Of a DNA stretch of 64,000 nt, positions 54,301 to 63,120 are shown piece after piece. A program made the position numbers and the translations under genes. Position 1 is the stretch's first letter. The number at the start of each line of letters is the position of its first letter. The notes beneath the pieces are model-generated. The model made no database searches. It had not been told where the DNA came from and worked only from the letters and a program-made list of their open reading frames with translations. This DNA comes from a virus, in the IMG/VR virus record IMGVR_UViG_3300030098_004539, positions 1 through 64,000 of that record; one strand, 5' to 3'.

Positions 54301-56303
54301 CTGTAAATTTAGAGTCGTATGCTGGCGGTCACAAGTCTATCTTTCCAGGGTGTTATATTTATAGGTTGTTGAACGATGACGGCACTGAGGCAGATCAACC
54401 GTCTTACGACACAAAGAATTTACTTTCTTCTTTTGCTGCTGAAGATGCTTCCGCAGCGTATAAGTTACCTGGACCTCGTCGCCTTATAGCCCCTCCGACT
54501 ATTCCGTACGGAGTATCTGTTGCTCCTGCTGTAGGAATAGGAATACTTAAATCTGCTGCTCTTCCTATAGGGGTGGATTTAAGTGAAAAATATATTGAGA
54601 TTTTAGGCCCTACAGACTCTTTAGATTATAGAAGAGTAATAAAAATTAATGGTGTTGTGGGGAGTGATGCAGGGGTTGGGATAGTACCTTTACTGCACCC
54701 TCTCTATGAAGAGGACATCGTACACGAGTTCCGAGTTTTAGGTGCCCAGAACGCTACGGCTCTTGTTCCTGGGGACAGTTATTGCTGGATAGATTACCCG
54801 GAGTTATTTCCAGACCCTGCACAAGGTGATTTTATTATCACTGTAGATCGAGGGGGTAACCAGATGGAAGACCTTCAGATCACCACTTGTGTAAATGCTC
54901 TTGGTCCTAATTACGGTAGATGCACTATTAACGCTGTAGAGAAGGTAGAGGGCGCGTTTAATCCAGGAACGTCAGTAGAGCTTAAGGTAACTAAGCTAGT
55001 CACAAGTTCTACGAGTGGTTCCTCCGCTGGAGGCTTATACCTAGCGTTTGGTTATGGATTTGATTCGTATAAGGTTCAAGATGTTGGATTAGGGGCAGAT
55101 TCTACTCTAGCGGGAAGTGATGTTCAGCAGGTAAATGACGTAAACATTGTCCCCGCAGGAGTTCACCCTCCAGTAAGTTATGAGTCTCCCTCAACCGTTA
55201 CTACTAAGTTAAAAGGTGGAATGTACGTTGTTCCAAACGCGGGGTTAAAACTTCCTACACCTACGTTAGCAAACACTAGGGTACGTTGTCAGATCATCCA
55301 AGCTACAGGAATTGCTCCTGCTGTTTCGTCTCAAATAAAAATATCTGATTTTAATTTTCTAAAACAAAAATATAAATCGTTTATTGGGGGAACAGTATCT
55401 ACCTTCGGTACGATAGGTACACAAACAATTACAGATATAGACCCTGTTAATTCAACTTTGACAGTCGTGCCTGCCTATACGGCGTCAACGCTTCCCCCTA
55501 ACGGAGCGCCTATTGTAATTCTGGCAAAGAAAGTTCCCTTTGATAATAAAGAGCGTCAGTCAGAAATAGATTACTTTTTTACTCTTGGAAAATTCGGATC
55601 AACGACAGGCACTACCCATAACGGTATTTTTCCTACGGTAGAAGCTGTTGGAGGAAGCACTACGACTTTAGTTAGATTAACTAACAGTAAACCCCTTTCT
55701 ACAGCTTTAGTGGGTAACTCTCTTTTAAGTATTACTCCAGGTAGCCCTATCTTAGGACAACGACGACAGATAGTAAAAATTACTGAAACTGCTCCAGGAA
55801 TAAGCGGATTTGATCAAGTTGTAGTCTTCCCGGCGTTTTCAGCAGGAGTGCCGGCTGGTGATGAACTTGCAATTATACCTGCAAAAGACTTTAAGTTTTC
55901 TAACTTATCTGACCTTGCGGGCGGAGTATACACCGGTATAAACGCACCTAATCCAATCAACACTAATGGAACAACTTATCCTGCACTCACTACTTCAAGT
56001 TTATCTACAGGGGTAAACAGGGAGTATGGTATCGTCCAAGAATATGTTGAGTATTCGTCTAGGAGTGGTAGGATTCTCACGTTGTCAGAACCTTTTTATT
56101 CAAAATACGATCATTTGCCCGGATCTACAGTAGTTTTTGGTACCGGCCAATTTGCTACCCAAGGTTACGGAAGAGACTACAGACCATTTTTAACTTCTAG
56201 TTACTTAGATCTTTTATTCAAATCAGGGATTTTAGACTTGAACTCTTTATTCTGTGCTGCTGGGATTGAAAGTAAAACTGAAGTTACTGAGTTAGGAAGC
56301 TGA
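51303..56303 (+). CDS. Giant multi-domain tail/baseplate protein (1666 residues)
   Basis: The N-terminal 100 residues (QLTDLAIDLGVPRPPAIFSN, RSAVASFMELLLGPITSQV) look like a wedge-linked tail protein. The rest is a chain of small beta modules, including copies of FP-DRG-E type (SMFPAANFSVILDRGTTQEE, ELFPDPAQGDFIITVDRGGN) and GERR type (GERRTITTIGG, GERRSIAAVGG, GQRRQIVKI). These modules are also found in sheath, neck and fibre proteins here. The C-terminal 60 residues (YLDLLFKSGILDLNSLFCAA) are helical and end acidic. Likely a baseplate-linked arm or fibre scaffold. Starts with a TAATG overlap. Confidence 0.78.
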   Translation: MGQNTLPPGVQTFLSSEMGAQLQSAMRSLYENIMLDTADGKQLTDLAIDLGVPRPPAIFSNDDLWRASVKVLAYGHKHTRSAVASFMELLLGPITSQVTTLSRTTYTQISKGDTLTINPPSASAGNYTVSEVLTHHLIFPAATFTVPELNVSYKIDGTTSGYGNLVELSDGRQALVDVTVSFVNTHPYDFITKINADIPQYGKLTFNKNAIAPYKEESFTYQFYDGKRSGILKLETSGGKAPTVTHNQFVRIRSSVLNASVKTGALSIEIKDSTNFPTSPAMVPTIQAGDNITILTVPPVTPAGAGNITAVSKHELTIGGGGLPVPGAPLEAEFKYIVTAPGSTELSGGRGHFLSKKGKILSATRLVDYTVDFLKLLKPYVSGSKEPFSIVINRGHNNEETIEVLSRAGTTINLALNPNDALNETSLLKFDHDKGETVEVFTKEDHSTGAYFALNGTGTTVAAVSAGSTPGSIVDTVNTPFVAENANASYGDELEIVTTVTGGPAVGERRTITTIGGGGTTANVSPDFTGLTTIGCTYRVRKLYKPGTDRFLYLADSSMFPAANFSVILDRGTTQEEVVWIDQNTLATNRLRIANSDSGTTFVTKKHNFGMSVEPAQVLIKSCNWDIIETRATGEFTLAIEGGCIPSLEIKDAWYLHEKTPAHLVNASSDVGAGGQIGQVRGDDVVGGVPTNFTYLPDAPLQAAVAAGQSFFMLTNSNFVRLLGNAVGDKTIKSPNLIFRPIFIDDGNAKEEKLVTTINRHYYGTVLQNVAPGATTFISSIDLAGMTVVLGQWNGKYAGKAPFVETRTVGGGDSVLIAAGNPFAGNYTITVAALDYEHVAGESIVPDPVRLDTSFPFKNSYAVPANALVNYIYAHPSYRAESDIIKFQTMETLTDANYPASTAYVRKRGTGELSRFVVNDEIYIKGGAGAPLGERRSIAAVGGIGNKVIFVGEDDTFSATVTDGDEFDIRPFLQSGDISDNIEKDISANANSAQSAALNSVNLESYAGGHKSIFPGCYIYRLLNDDGTEADQPSYDTKNLLSSFAAEDASAAYKLPGPRRLIAPPTIPYGVSVAPAVGIGILKSAALPIGVDLSEKYIEILGPTDSLDYRRVIKINGVVGSDAGVGIVPLLHPLYEEDIVHEFRVLGAQNATALVPGDSYCWIDYPELFPDPAQGDFIITVDRGGNQMEDLQITTCVNALGPNYGRCTINAVEKVEGAFNPGTSVELKVTKLVTSSTSGSSAGGLYLAFGYGFDSYKVQDVGLGADSTLAGSDVQQVNDVNIVPAGVHPPVSYESPSTVTTKLKGGMYVVPNAGLKLPTPTLANTRVRCQIIQATGIAPAVSSQIKISDFNFLKQKYKSFIGGTVSTFGTIGTQTITDIDPVNSTLTVVPAYTASTLPPNGAPIVILAKKVPFDNKERQSEIDYFFTLGKFGSTTGTTHNGIFPTVEAVGGSTTTLVRLTNSKPLSTALVGNSLLSITPGSPILGQRRQIVKITETAPGISGFDQVVVFPAFSAGVPAGDELAIIPAKDFKFSNLSDLAGGVYTGINAPNPINTNGTTYPALTTSSLSTGVNREYGIVQEYVEYSSRSGRILTLSEPFYSKYDHLPGSTVVFGTGQFATQGYGRDYRPFLTSSYLDLLFKSGILDLNSLFCAAGIESKTEVTELGS

Positions 56304-56304
56304 T

Positions 56305-59300
56305 ATGCCTAAAGAACTAAATCTCTCGGCCAATGAAAGAATTGATTTAGAAGACTTTCAATACGGAACGCGAACCTTCACTGTAGATTCGCTACGGGCG
56401 CATGTACAACGGTTATTAAGTGGGGGGTATCGAGGAGGTTTTGTACTTGAGGGTTTCCGTGTAGAGATCCCAAGTGAAAAAACGGATATGGAAATTACCG
56501 TTTACAACGGTATAGCCTTAGACCGAGGCGGTAGGATCGTTTCGTACGAAGAAGGCAACCTCTTCTTAAACAATCCTAAGACCCCATCCCAAACGGTCCC
56601 TCTTTTAGATGGCGCTCTTAAAAACTATGTAACTGTAGAGTTTACTCTCCAAGACGCCGACAATGATCAACGCGCTTTTTGGGACCCAACGTATGAAAAC
56701 AGTCCTATCAAAGATTCTGCGTCTAATGACGTTCCTCAGCCAAAAGGTAAAGAATTTACTATAACAGTGCCTACTCGAAAAGCGCAGTCGTGGAGAGTAG
56801 ACGTAAGCGCCACAGGGTTTGAAGATTCCACAGACCCTAACAAACTCCGTATTCCTATTGCTATTATTCCCGTTGACATAGCAGTGCCTGAAATCGATCT
56901 CGGAGCAAGTGATTTAGAATTAGCGAGTACCACATGTATTGAACAACCTATTGTAGGTACTGCCGCTACCGATACCCTTGGATATGTTCGATGCGCTAAT
57001 ACTCGTCTTTTTCCAGACGCAGGAACGTTTGAACTTTACGACCCCGAAACCAATGTTGTTCGAGCTTTCGCAGGCGGCGACAACACCTTACAAATCGTAA
57101 ATAACGACAGAGAAAATAACATTCTCTACGTAAAAACAGACAAGAATATAGACTCTGCTATTCAATACACTGCTGCCCCTCGCGTAGGGGATGTTGTGCG
57201 CCTTACTACTGTAGGTGAAGATTTTCTTGCAGGAGGCAGTAAGTACGATTGCCGTCCTATGTTTTTCTCGTTTACGGACGATGTCGCGTCTACAAGTGAG
57301 CTTACAAATCCGTTCACAGTTGGCGGACTTCTCACAGGCGATCGATATACTGCAACCCGAAACAATAGGTATTGGGCGTCTGCTGCACTGTTAACAAATC
57401 CAAGCACAACCGGCGACACTACAGTAAACTACCCTTCGACTAATTACGGCCAGCAAAAGGGTGTATCTGTTCCTGCTAACCGAGTAGAGAACCGATTAAA
57501 ACAACAACAAGATTTCTTTAGAGCTTTAAGTGCGATCTTACAGGAGTCTAAATACGGACTACCGTATGACATAGACAGCACTGCAAGTGAAACTACCGTG
57601 ACGTCGTCAACCTCTACTACAGGGGTTCTGTACACATTAGGTATTCGAAACACGTCGTCGCCCCAATACATCGTAGATACGACAAAGTATTTTTCTCAAT
57701 CTCTTATAGGAAGTTACGTCCAAGGTACTGACTCTTCAGTAGCGGCTAACTACGGACAACGTCGCATCATTACAGACGTATTAGGGTCTCACGTACTAGT
57801 TACAGATACATGGCCTGCTACATGGGAGTCAGGTAAATCTTACCGAGTAGAAGTAAATTATCCCAACACCGAAGATCCCACACTACGTAAGCAGTTTGTA
57901 GATACTCGATACACCGGGTCTCTAGGAGAAGTTTACGACGGTCGTGTAGACCAATTCACTAACTCTTACGCAGAAGATTTAAACCGGCGCTTTTCCGTTA
58001 ATAAGGTCGCCACCATTACTGTAGGTGATGGGATCAATACCCACGGCGATTTTACAGGCGGCACCGGAATTATTGCTGCGTTTGCTTTAGCGTACGCTAA
58101 AAAGCGCGGAGCGCATATTCACATTAAACGCGGCACTTACTACGTCCCGTGCCCAGACGCTACGCCAATATTAATTGGCCCTAACACGACAGTCACAGGG
58201 GAAGGAAAAGGCGCTACTGTAGTTAAGTTGTTAGGTAGTGGAACAAACGCTACGTCTACCCCTAACTACTTTTTAATCAGAGATTATTACGGAGAATACG
58301 CCACAGCACCCTTAAGCAGTTACGAAGAGATTGTCTGTAAAAACATTAAGTTTAAAGACTTAACGTTAGAAAGCGCAGACCAAACGACTACTGGGGACGG
58401 TAAAGGAAGTGCTACTTGGGACGTAGGAGACGGTTACCCCGTTATTTCTAACGCTCCACTTGATTTCTCTTTAGAACCTAATATTTGGGGAACAGGCGAC
58501 CCTCAATCAGGAATCTGGCTCCCCCGAGTAAATGTTCCAGCAACCGCATCATTAGTCGATAACTTCTCTCTAGAAAACGTCCACGTAATAGGTGGAGGGC
58601 GCGGGGCCTGGTCTACCGGCTACGATACCACTTACGGTATTTATATAGTTTCTACCGAACAGGCTCTTACTAATTATTTAAATAAAAATATTTCTTTTAA
58701 AGGGTGTACCTTTGATTCTAATCGAGGAGGTACGGCAATTCTTAGAAGTTGTCGTCTCGTAGAAGTTTCTGGTTGTACTTTTAGAAACGCTAATCCTACC
58801 AGCTTAACCAGTGCCGGCGGCAATATGGCCCCTTTAGAGGGGATCACCTTCTCTTCAAGAGCGTCCAGCGCTAACGTACTAGACAATTATGAAGACGGGA
58901 CAGAAGATGCTGATGGCGAAGTCTTAATCAGCAACTGCATTTTTGAAGGCCGTTTATACGGGCAAGATGAATCAGATCTTCGCTACCCAGCTAACGGAAG
59001 AGGGTGGATTAATTTTACCCCTAACTACCTAGGGCAAGACGTTAACGTCGTAGGTTGTAATTTCCGAGGAGACGTAACAGGAACGAACGCAAACCACCCT
59101 GAGTCTTGGCGAAAAAGAAAGTGGGGTGTTCCATACGACGGAAGTGTGGTCGCTAACCCCATTACTTCGACAGGTATTGTAAACTGCTCACCGTTTAATA
59201 TTGGAATATCTGGGTGTGAATTCCACACAATGAGATATGCAATTATTACTCAAATAGGATTTGTATCTGTCGATTCGTGTAATTTTTGGAACTGTGAAAC

Positions 59301-61881
59301 TTCAATAACTGTACGTCCTGAAATTAATTCTCACCGATATAATTACGCTCGTTTTAGTGGATACGTAGATGGAACCGCTACTTGGTTAGCTGGGACAGCT
59401 ACTGCTAATTTTTGGAACGCCGCCGTTAATACGTCGTACGCTGGGTACTATAGGCAACCTTCTAACCTTGTATACCCAGACACCTATTTTAAAACCAAAG
59501 TTTCAAACTGCTCTTTTATGAAAGGGTCTGTAGGGGTAAACGTTGGCTTGCCGTATTGGCGCGACACCGGAGAAGGCTTTTCATCTGTAATAAAAGATTA
59601 CAGGTCTACTCTAAATGTTCAAGGGTGTTCGTTTGATCAACAATCAAATGCCGCCATCTCGTTTAAAGACTGTAACTTAGATACTCAAACCACTTTATTA
59701 ACTTTTGACCCCGTTATTAATGAAAACTGGGGCAACATATCTGTAGATTCTTGCGACTTTTCTGCTGTGCCAGCTTCTGTAAAATTTTATGGAAAGCTTC
59801 AATCTTTAGTTAAAGACCACAAAAGCATTTACTCTTCAAGCGATCACAGACTAGTCGTTAAGACTTTTAACTACACCAATAACAAACATACTTGGTGTGA
59901 GTACGATGGAAGACGTCGAACATTTAGTCCTACGAATATACTTACCGACACTAACGCAGGTGCCTTAGCATTTATTGTAGGACAAAGCGTTATTGCCCAC
60001 GGTAATATCTTTAAAGATTGCTATAACCTTAATGGTGTACCTCACTCCGCTCCAGGGGCAGCGGTCGTAAGTGATTATGAAATCTCTCCAGTATTGTTTG
60101 CTCTAGTAGGAGAGAACGGCACTAACATTGCAGACAATATCTGGGACCACTGTGTACCAACAGAAGATAGTAAAATATCTACGGCCCTTCAAATAGGTTT
60201 AGCAGGCGCAGAGCACGACTCTCTGTCAGGTGGAGGCTCGCTAACTTACAACGAAGGCCCTCTTATATCGATTTGCGGAAACGAAATAGATGGGCGATCT
60301 GCACGAGGTGTTCAGAACGGCGTCTACATTTCGCAAGTTTATCCAGAGGGTCAAAACAACATGACCGGTATGTCCACCACTCAGGCTGCTAACTCTGGCG
60401 TCTTAGATGGAGGACCACACATACGGCCAAAGTTAGAATTTAAAAATAATTCTTTTAAATTATTTGATGCTAATTTTGGGCTAGTGAGTGTTCAACACGC
60501 TAACTATATAGGCACCGCAACCGCAGGAAATTTTAATCTTGGTGGTGGGTATTCTAATTTTTGGGAGTGGTATTCCGCTGACGTTTCTGGAAACACAATT
60601 AACTTAAACAATAAAACTTTAGGCTACGCAGGTGCTGGAAAAGCAGGAAGCAAGCAATACGGAAACGATATTGGAACTAATTTAACAACCCACGCGTTTA
60701 ACCTTGTTAATGGCGGGGGAGTTACCCGAGCTTTTGCTGCTGCTACCTCTAGGTATAGTTTCTTAGGGGCAGCTAACTCGGCACAGCCAGGAACTTATGT
60801 TGCTTGTGTTGACTTACGTCGATGCTTTAGAGGGGAGTCAGGGCTTCCAAATTACGCCGTGGGCGACGACCCTGATGTAGGAAGTATTGTTAATGTTGTT
60901 AACAACAACTTTGATATCTTACAAGCAGGTTTAGGTTCTACGCCTGCTAATAAAGATACACAAGAAATTATGGGATTTCGGGTTTCAAAATTTCCTATGG
61001 AAATTAACGTTCGTGGAAACTCTTTCAACAGAGCCCCACTCTATATTAAGTGGTCGTGGTTATGTCCTTATCATACAGACTCTTCTCCTGTTTACAGCGA
61101 CCACTTTGGCGGGTCTGCAATTAACATTAAAAACAACTCTTTCTACAACTACAGAACTGGAAACACGGTAGACATTAACCCTGCAACAGGTTTTGGACGA
61201 GATTGGAATCCAGACTCACTTGCTCTCCAAACGGGGGCAGGTTACATGCAAGTTGTATTCAATGGCAATAGTGTTCGTAACTCTCAAAGTGGTACTGTAG
61301 GTCCAGCTACTGCCTTAAATTGGAACACCGGTAGTGGGGGCGTCAGACTTTGGCATCCGGCACTAGAAAGTTGGGGACAAGCTGGCGCGGCCCCTGCGGG
61401 CAATCTGTGGACGTTAGCCGGAGGGTTCCACGTTAATCAAGACAACTGTTTCTATTTATGGAAAGTAGAACATAACTACCTTCAAGACCTTTATTTCAGA
61501 CTTACCGAAGACTACAGAGGAGGGGCTTCAACTACGTTTACTACAGGCGAGTTGCGTTATCGTCCCGACTTATCTAAAACAGTTCCCGCGTCTACTTGGC
61601 AGCATAACAGTTTTTTAATTTCTGTAGGATCTGCTACAGGAGCTACTACTAAGTGTAGTATTTTTGGATTAGACTGTTCTTTGGTCTTTCCAGCAACTAG
61701 TGTTGCTGGAGCAGGGCGATTTGATTGGACCACACCGTATCCCGCAATGACCGGTGCAGGGACCGTTGATGATGCAAATCGCATTCAAATAAACTTTAAT
61801 TACGGCGTTGTTGGAGGCTTAATAGTAAAAGCCGATACAACTGCGGGTACAGGCGGCGGCGGAGACGTCTTAGGAACTTAG
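56305..61881 (+). CDS. Tail spike/fibre with right-handed beta-helix (1858 residues)
   Basis: The N-terminal 190 residues resemble tail-fibre attachment parts (GFVLEGFRVEIPSEKTDMEI, TVYNGIALDRGGRIVSY), followed by recurring beta modules (RCANTRLFPDAGTFELYD, YGQRRIITDV). From about residue 570 a pectate-lyase-like beta-helix runs on for most of the chain: DGINTHGDFTGGTGIIAAFA, HIHIKRGTYYVP, GPNTTVTGEGKGATVVKL, then N/C/G ladder turns such as FKGCTFDSN and VSGCTFRNANP, continuing past residue 1600. The C-terminal 250 residues are beta-rich and end in a Gly tail. It could bind or degrade a surface polysaccharide; I do not see a certain catalytic set. Last gene before the lysis cassette. Confidence 0.82.
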   Translation: MPKELNLSANERIDLEDFQYGTRTFTVDSLRAHVQRLLSGGYRGGFVLEGFRVEIPSEKTDMEITVYNGIALDRGGRIVSYEEGNLFLNNPKTPSQTVPLLDGALKNYVTVEFTLQDADNDQRAFWDPTYENSPIKDSASNDVPQPKGKEFTITVPTRKAQSWRVDVSATGFEDSTDPNKLRIPIAIIPVDIAVPEIDLGASDLELASTTCIEQPIVGTAATDTLGYVRCANTRLFPDAGTFELYDPETNVVRAFAGGDNTLQIVNNDRENNILYVKTDKNIDSAIQYTAAPRVGDVVRLTTVGEDFLAGGSKYDCRPMFFSFTDDVASTSELTNPFTVGGLLTGDRYTATRNNRYWASAALLTNPSTTGDTTVNYPSTNYGQQKGVSVPANRVENRLKQQQDFFRALSAILQESKYGLPYDIDSTASETTVTSSTSTTGVLYTLGIRNTSSPQYIVDTTKYFSQSLIGSYVQGTDSSVAANYGQRRIITDVLGSHVLVTDTWPATWESGKSYRVEVNYPNTEDPTLRKQFVDTRYTGSLGEVYDGRVDQFTNSYAEDLNRRFSVNKVATITVGDGINTHGDFTGGTGIIAAFALAYAKKRGAHIHIKRGTYYVPCPDATPILIGPNTTVTGEGKGATVVKLLGSGTNATSTPNYFLIRDYYGEYATAPLSSYEEIVCKNIKFKDLTLESADQTTTGDGKGSATWDVGDGYPVISNAPLDFSLEPNIWGTGDPQSGIWLPRVNVPATASLVDNFSLENVHVIGGGRGAWSTGYDTTYGIYIVSTEQALTNYLNKNISFKGCTFDSNRGGTAILRSCRLVEVSGCTFRNANPTSLTSAGGNMAPLEGITFSSRASSANVLDNYEDGTEDADGEVLISNCIFEGRLYGQDESDLRYPANGRGWINFTPNYLGQDVNVVGCNFRGDVTGTNANHPESWRKRKWGVPYDGSVVANPITSTGIVNCSPFNIGISGCEFHTMRYAIITQIGFVSVDSCNFWNCETSITVRPEINSHRYNYARFSGYVDGTATWLAGTATANFWNAAVNTSYAGYYRQPSNLVYPDTYFKTKVSNCSFMKGSVGVNVGLPYWRDTGEGFSSVIKDYRSTLNVQGCSFDQQSNAAISFKDCNLDTQTTLLTFDPVINENWGNISVDSCDFSAVPASVKFYGKLQSLVKDHKSIYSSSDHRLVVKTFNYTNNKHTWCEYDGRRRTFSPTNILTDTNAGALAFIVGQSVIAHGNIFKDCYNLNGVPHSAPGAAVVSDYEISPVLFALVGENGTNIADNIWDHCVPTEDSKISTALQIGLAGAEHDSLSGGGSLTYNEGPLISICGNEIDGRSARGVQNGVYISQVYPEGQNNMTGMSTTQAANSGVLDGGPHIRPKLEFKNNSFKLFDANFGLVSVQHANYIGTATAGNFNLGGGYSNFWEWYSADVSGNTINLNNKTLGYAGAGKAGSKQYGNDIGTNLTTHAFNLVNGGGVTRAFAAATSRYSFLGAANSAQPGTYVACVDLRRCFRGESGLPNYAVGDDPDVGSIVNVVNNNFDILQAGLGSTPANKDTQEIMGFRVSKFPMEINVRGNSFNRAPLYIKWSWLCPYHTDSSPVYSDHFGGSAINIKNNSFYNYRTGNTVDINPATGFGRDWNPDSLALQTGAGYMQVVFNGNSVRNSQSGTVGPATALNWNTGSGGVRLWHPALESWGQAGAAPAGNLWTLAGGFHVNQDNCFYLWKVEHNYLQDLYFRLTEDYRGGASTTFTTGELRYRPDLSKTVPASTWQHNSFLISVGSATGATTKCSIFGLDCSLVFPATSVAGAGRFDWTTPYPAMTGAGTVDDANRIQINFNYGVVGGLIVKADTTAGTGGGGDVLGT

Positions 61882-61890
61882 GACAAGACT

Positions 61891-62262
61891 ATGACTGATA
61901 CAGTACTTTCATTAGCGTTAACGTTAGTAATCCTGGGTGGCGTCACTTACGGCATTGTTGCGTTTTCAAAACAATTAATCCGAGCTTCGTGGCGTCAGAC
62001 CACTCGTATCGGCAGAGCTACTATGCTTTTACTTCCTATGTTAGTTGGAGGTCTACTTAGTGCAGTGTCTTGCGAAAGCCTTATTGAAGTAGTTTCGGGG
62101 CTTACAGGTGGGCCTAAAAAAGTTTCTCTAGGGGTAGGGGCTGCTTTCTTACTGGGTATGTTTAGTGGATCTTTTGCTACTCAAATCCACTCCGCAGTTC
62201 GAAGCCGTATTAAATTTGCAGCCGCGAAAGCCATCGCATCAGACGATGCGCCTCCAGCGTAA
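61891..62262 (+). CDS. Holin-like three-helix membrane protein
   Basis: 123 residues with three hydrophobic segments at about 5-25, 44-60 and 79-97, separated by basic loops (RASWRQTTRIGR), and a short charged C-terminus ending DDAPPA. That is the layout of class I holins, which make the lesions that start lysis. It directly precedes two coiled-coil membrane proteins, and is 9 bases after the spike gene (TTAGGACAAG). The amidase gene is far away at 4 kb, so the cassette is split. Assignment by topology and place only. Confidence 0.68.
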   Translation: MTDTVLSLALTLVILGGVTYGIVAFSKQLIRASWRQTTRIGRATMLLLPMLVGGLLSAVSCESLIEVVSGLTGGPKKVSLGVGAAFLLGMFSGSFATQIHSAVRSRIKFAAAKAIASDDAPPA

Positions 62263-62264
62263 CT

Positions 62265-62645
62265 ATGTTGTTAGTCTGGTCGTTTCTGCGAAGGACTATC
62301 TTTAGTCTAAAGTGGTGGAAAAAACATTGGTATCTACCGTGGATTTTCTTAGCAGGGCTTGTGGTCTGGGTACTGACTGCGGGTCGTATGTCGATAGCTT
62401 CGTTCGTCAAAAAGACAAACGAAATTCAAGACGAAGAACGAACTAACATAAAAAACATAGAGGCTTCTTCAAAAGAAGAAGTCCGTAAATTAGAGGCCGC
62501 TGCTGAAAAAGATAAAGAAGCTGTGTCTGCTCGTACAAAAGAAAAAATAGATACAGAAAAAAAGAAAATAAAGAAACAGCAAGAACTAATCCGGGGAGAT
62601 GGCGAGGCCATCAACAAGGCGTTGAACAATGCTATTCAAGACTAA
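62265..62645 (+). CDS. Membrane-anchored coiled-coil protein, i-spanin candidate
   Basis: 126 residues. A Trp-rich basic N-terminus, one transmembrane helix at about 22-40, then a Lys/Glu-rich helix (ERTNIKNIEASSKEEVRKLE) to the end. Single N-terminal anchor plus a periplasmic coil is the inner-membrane spanin plan. It starts two bases after the holin-like stop and overlaps the next gene by 17 bases, similar to spanin pairs that overlap. No lipobox partner is plain, see the next gene. Confidence 0.65.
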   Translation: MLLVWSFLRRTIFSLKWWKKHWYLPWIFLAGLVVWVLTAGRMSIASFVKKTNEIQDEERTNIKNIEASSKEEVRKLEAAAEKDKEAVSARTKEKIDTEKKKIKKQQELIRGDGEAINKALNNAIQD

Positions 62646-63072
62646 GCTCGTTGCTTTCATATTACTTCTTATCTTTCCTACGATCTGCTCTGCACAGAAC
62701 ATCACGTTCTACAAGAAAGGAACGAAGCTTAAACTTCGACAAGACCTTCACTGTATGGATAACGACACAGCGCTTTTCGTTATCCAGAAGTTAGAGTTCT
62801 GCCCCACTGAGTGCGAATTCAAACTTCAAGAGGCTAAAAAATTAGCCCAAATAGATATTAAACTCTTGAAAGACAAATTAGTTTTACAAGAAAAAAAATA
62901 TCTTAGTATCGTAGAAGAGAAGGACCAGACCATAAGAAAGATCCAGACGGAAGCTATCGATGAAATGGATAAAGCTAGGAATTCCCTCTGGTGGAAAATC
63001 ACTGTTAGTGTTCTGGGGGGCATTGCTCTCGGCGCTAGCACTACTTTTCTCATTATGAAGTATGTTAAATAG
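62629..63072 (+). CDS. Exported coiled-coil protein with C-terminal membrane helix
   Basis: 147 residues. Residues 1-22 are a signal peptide with probable type I cleavage after CSA (residue 22); the sequence before Cys20 (FPTI) does not fit a lipobox. Three Cys (42, 58, 62) follow in a region likely in the periplasm, then a coiled coil at 65-120, then a transmembrane helix at about 122-144 (ITVSVLGGIALGASTTFLIM). The chain would thus start and end in membranes. It overlaps the preceding spanin-like gene by 17 bases. It may act as an unusual spanin subunit or lysis regulator. The function is inferred. Confidence 0.66.
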   Translation: MLFKTKLVAFILLLIFPTICSAQNITFYKKGTKLKLRQDLHCMDNDTALFVIQKLEFCPTECEFKLQEAKKLAQIDIKLLKDKLVLQEKKYLSIVEEKDQTIRKIQTEAIDEMDKARNSLWWKITVSVLGGIALGASTTFLIMKYVK

Positions 63073-63104
63073 AGTCTCTTCGACCTATCCTTGTAGACCC
63101 TTCT

Positions 63105-63114
63105 AGTATAAAGT
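63105..63114 (+). promoter_or_regulatory. Possible -10-like box before the 134-residue gene
   Basis: TAGTATAAAG at 63105-63114 resembles a -10 element, and a similar TAGTACAAG occurs at 63546-63554 before the next gene. No -35 at standard spacing is seen here, and the ATG follows only 6 bases later, so this is weak. Confidence 0.25.
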
Positions 63115-63120
63115 ACTCAC

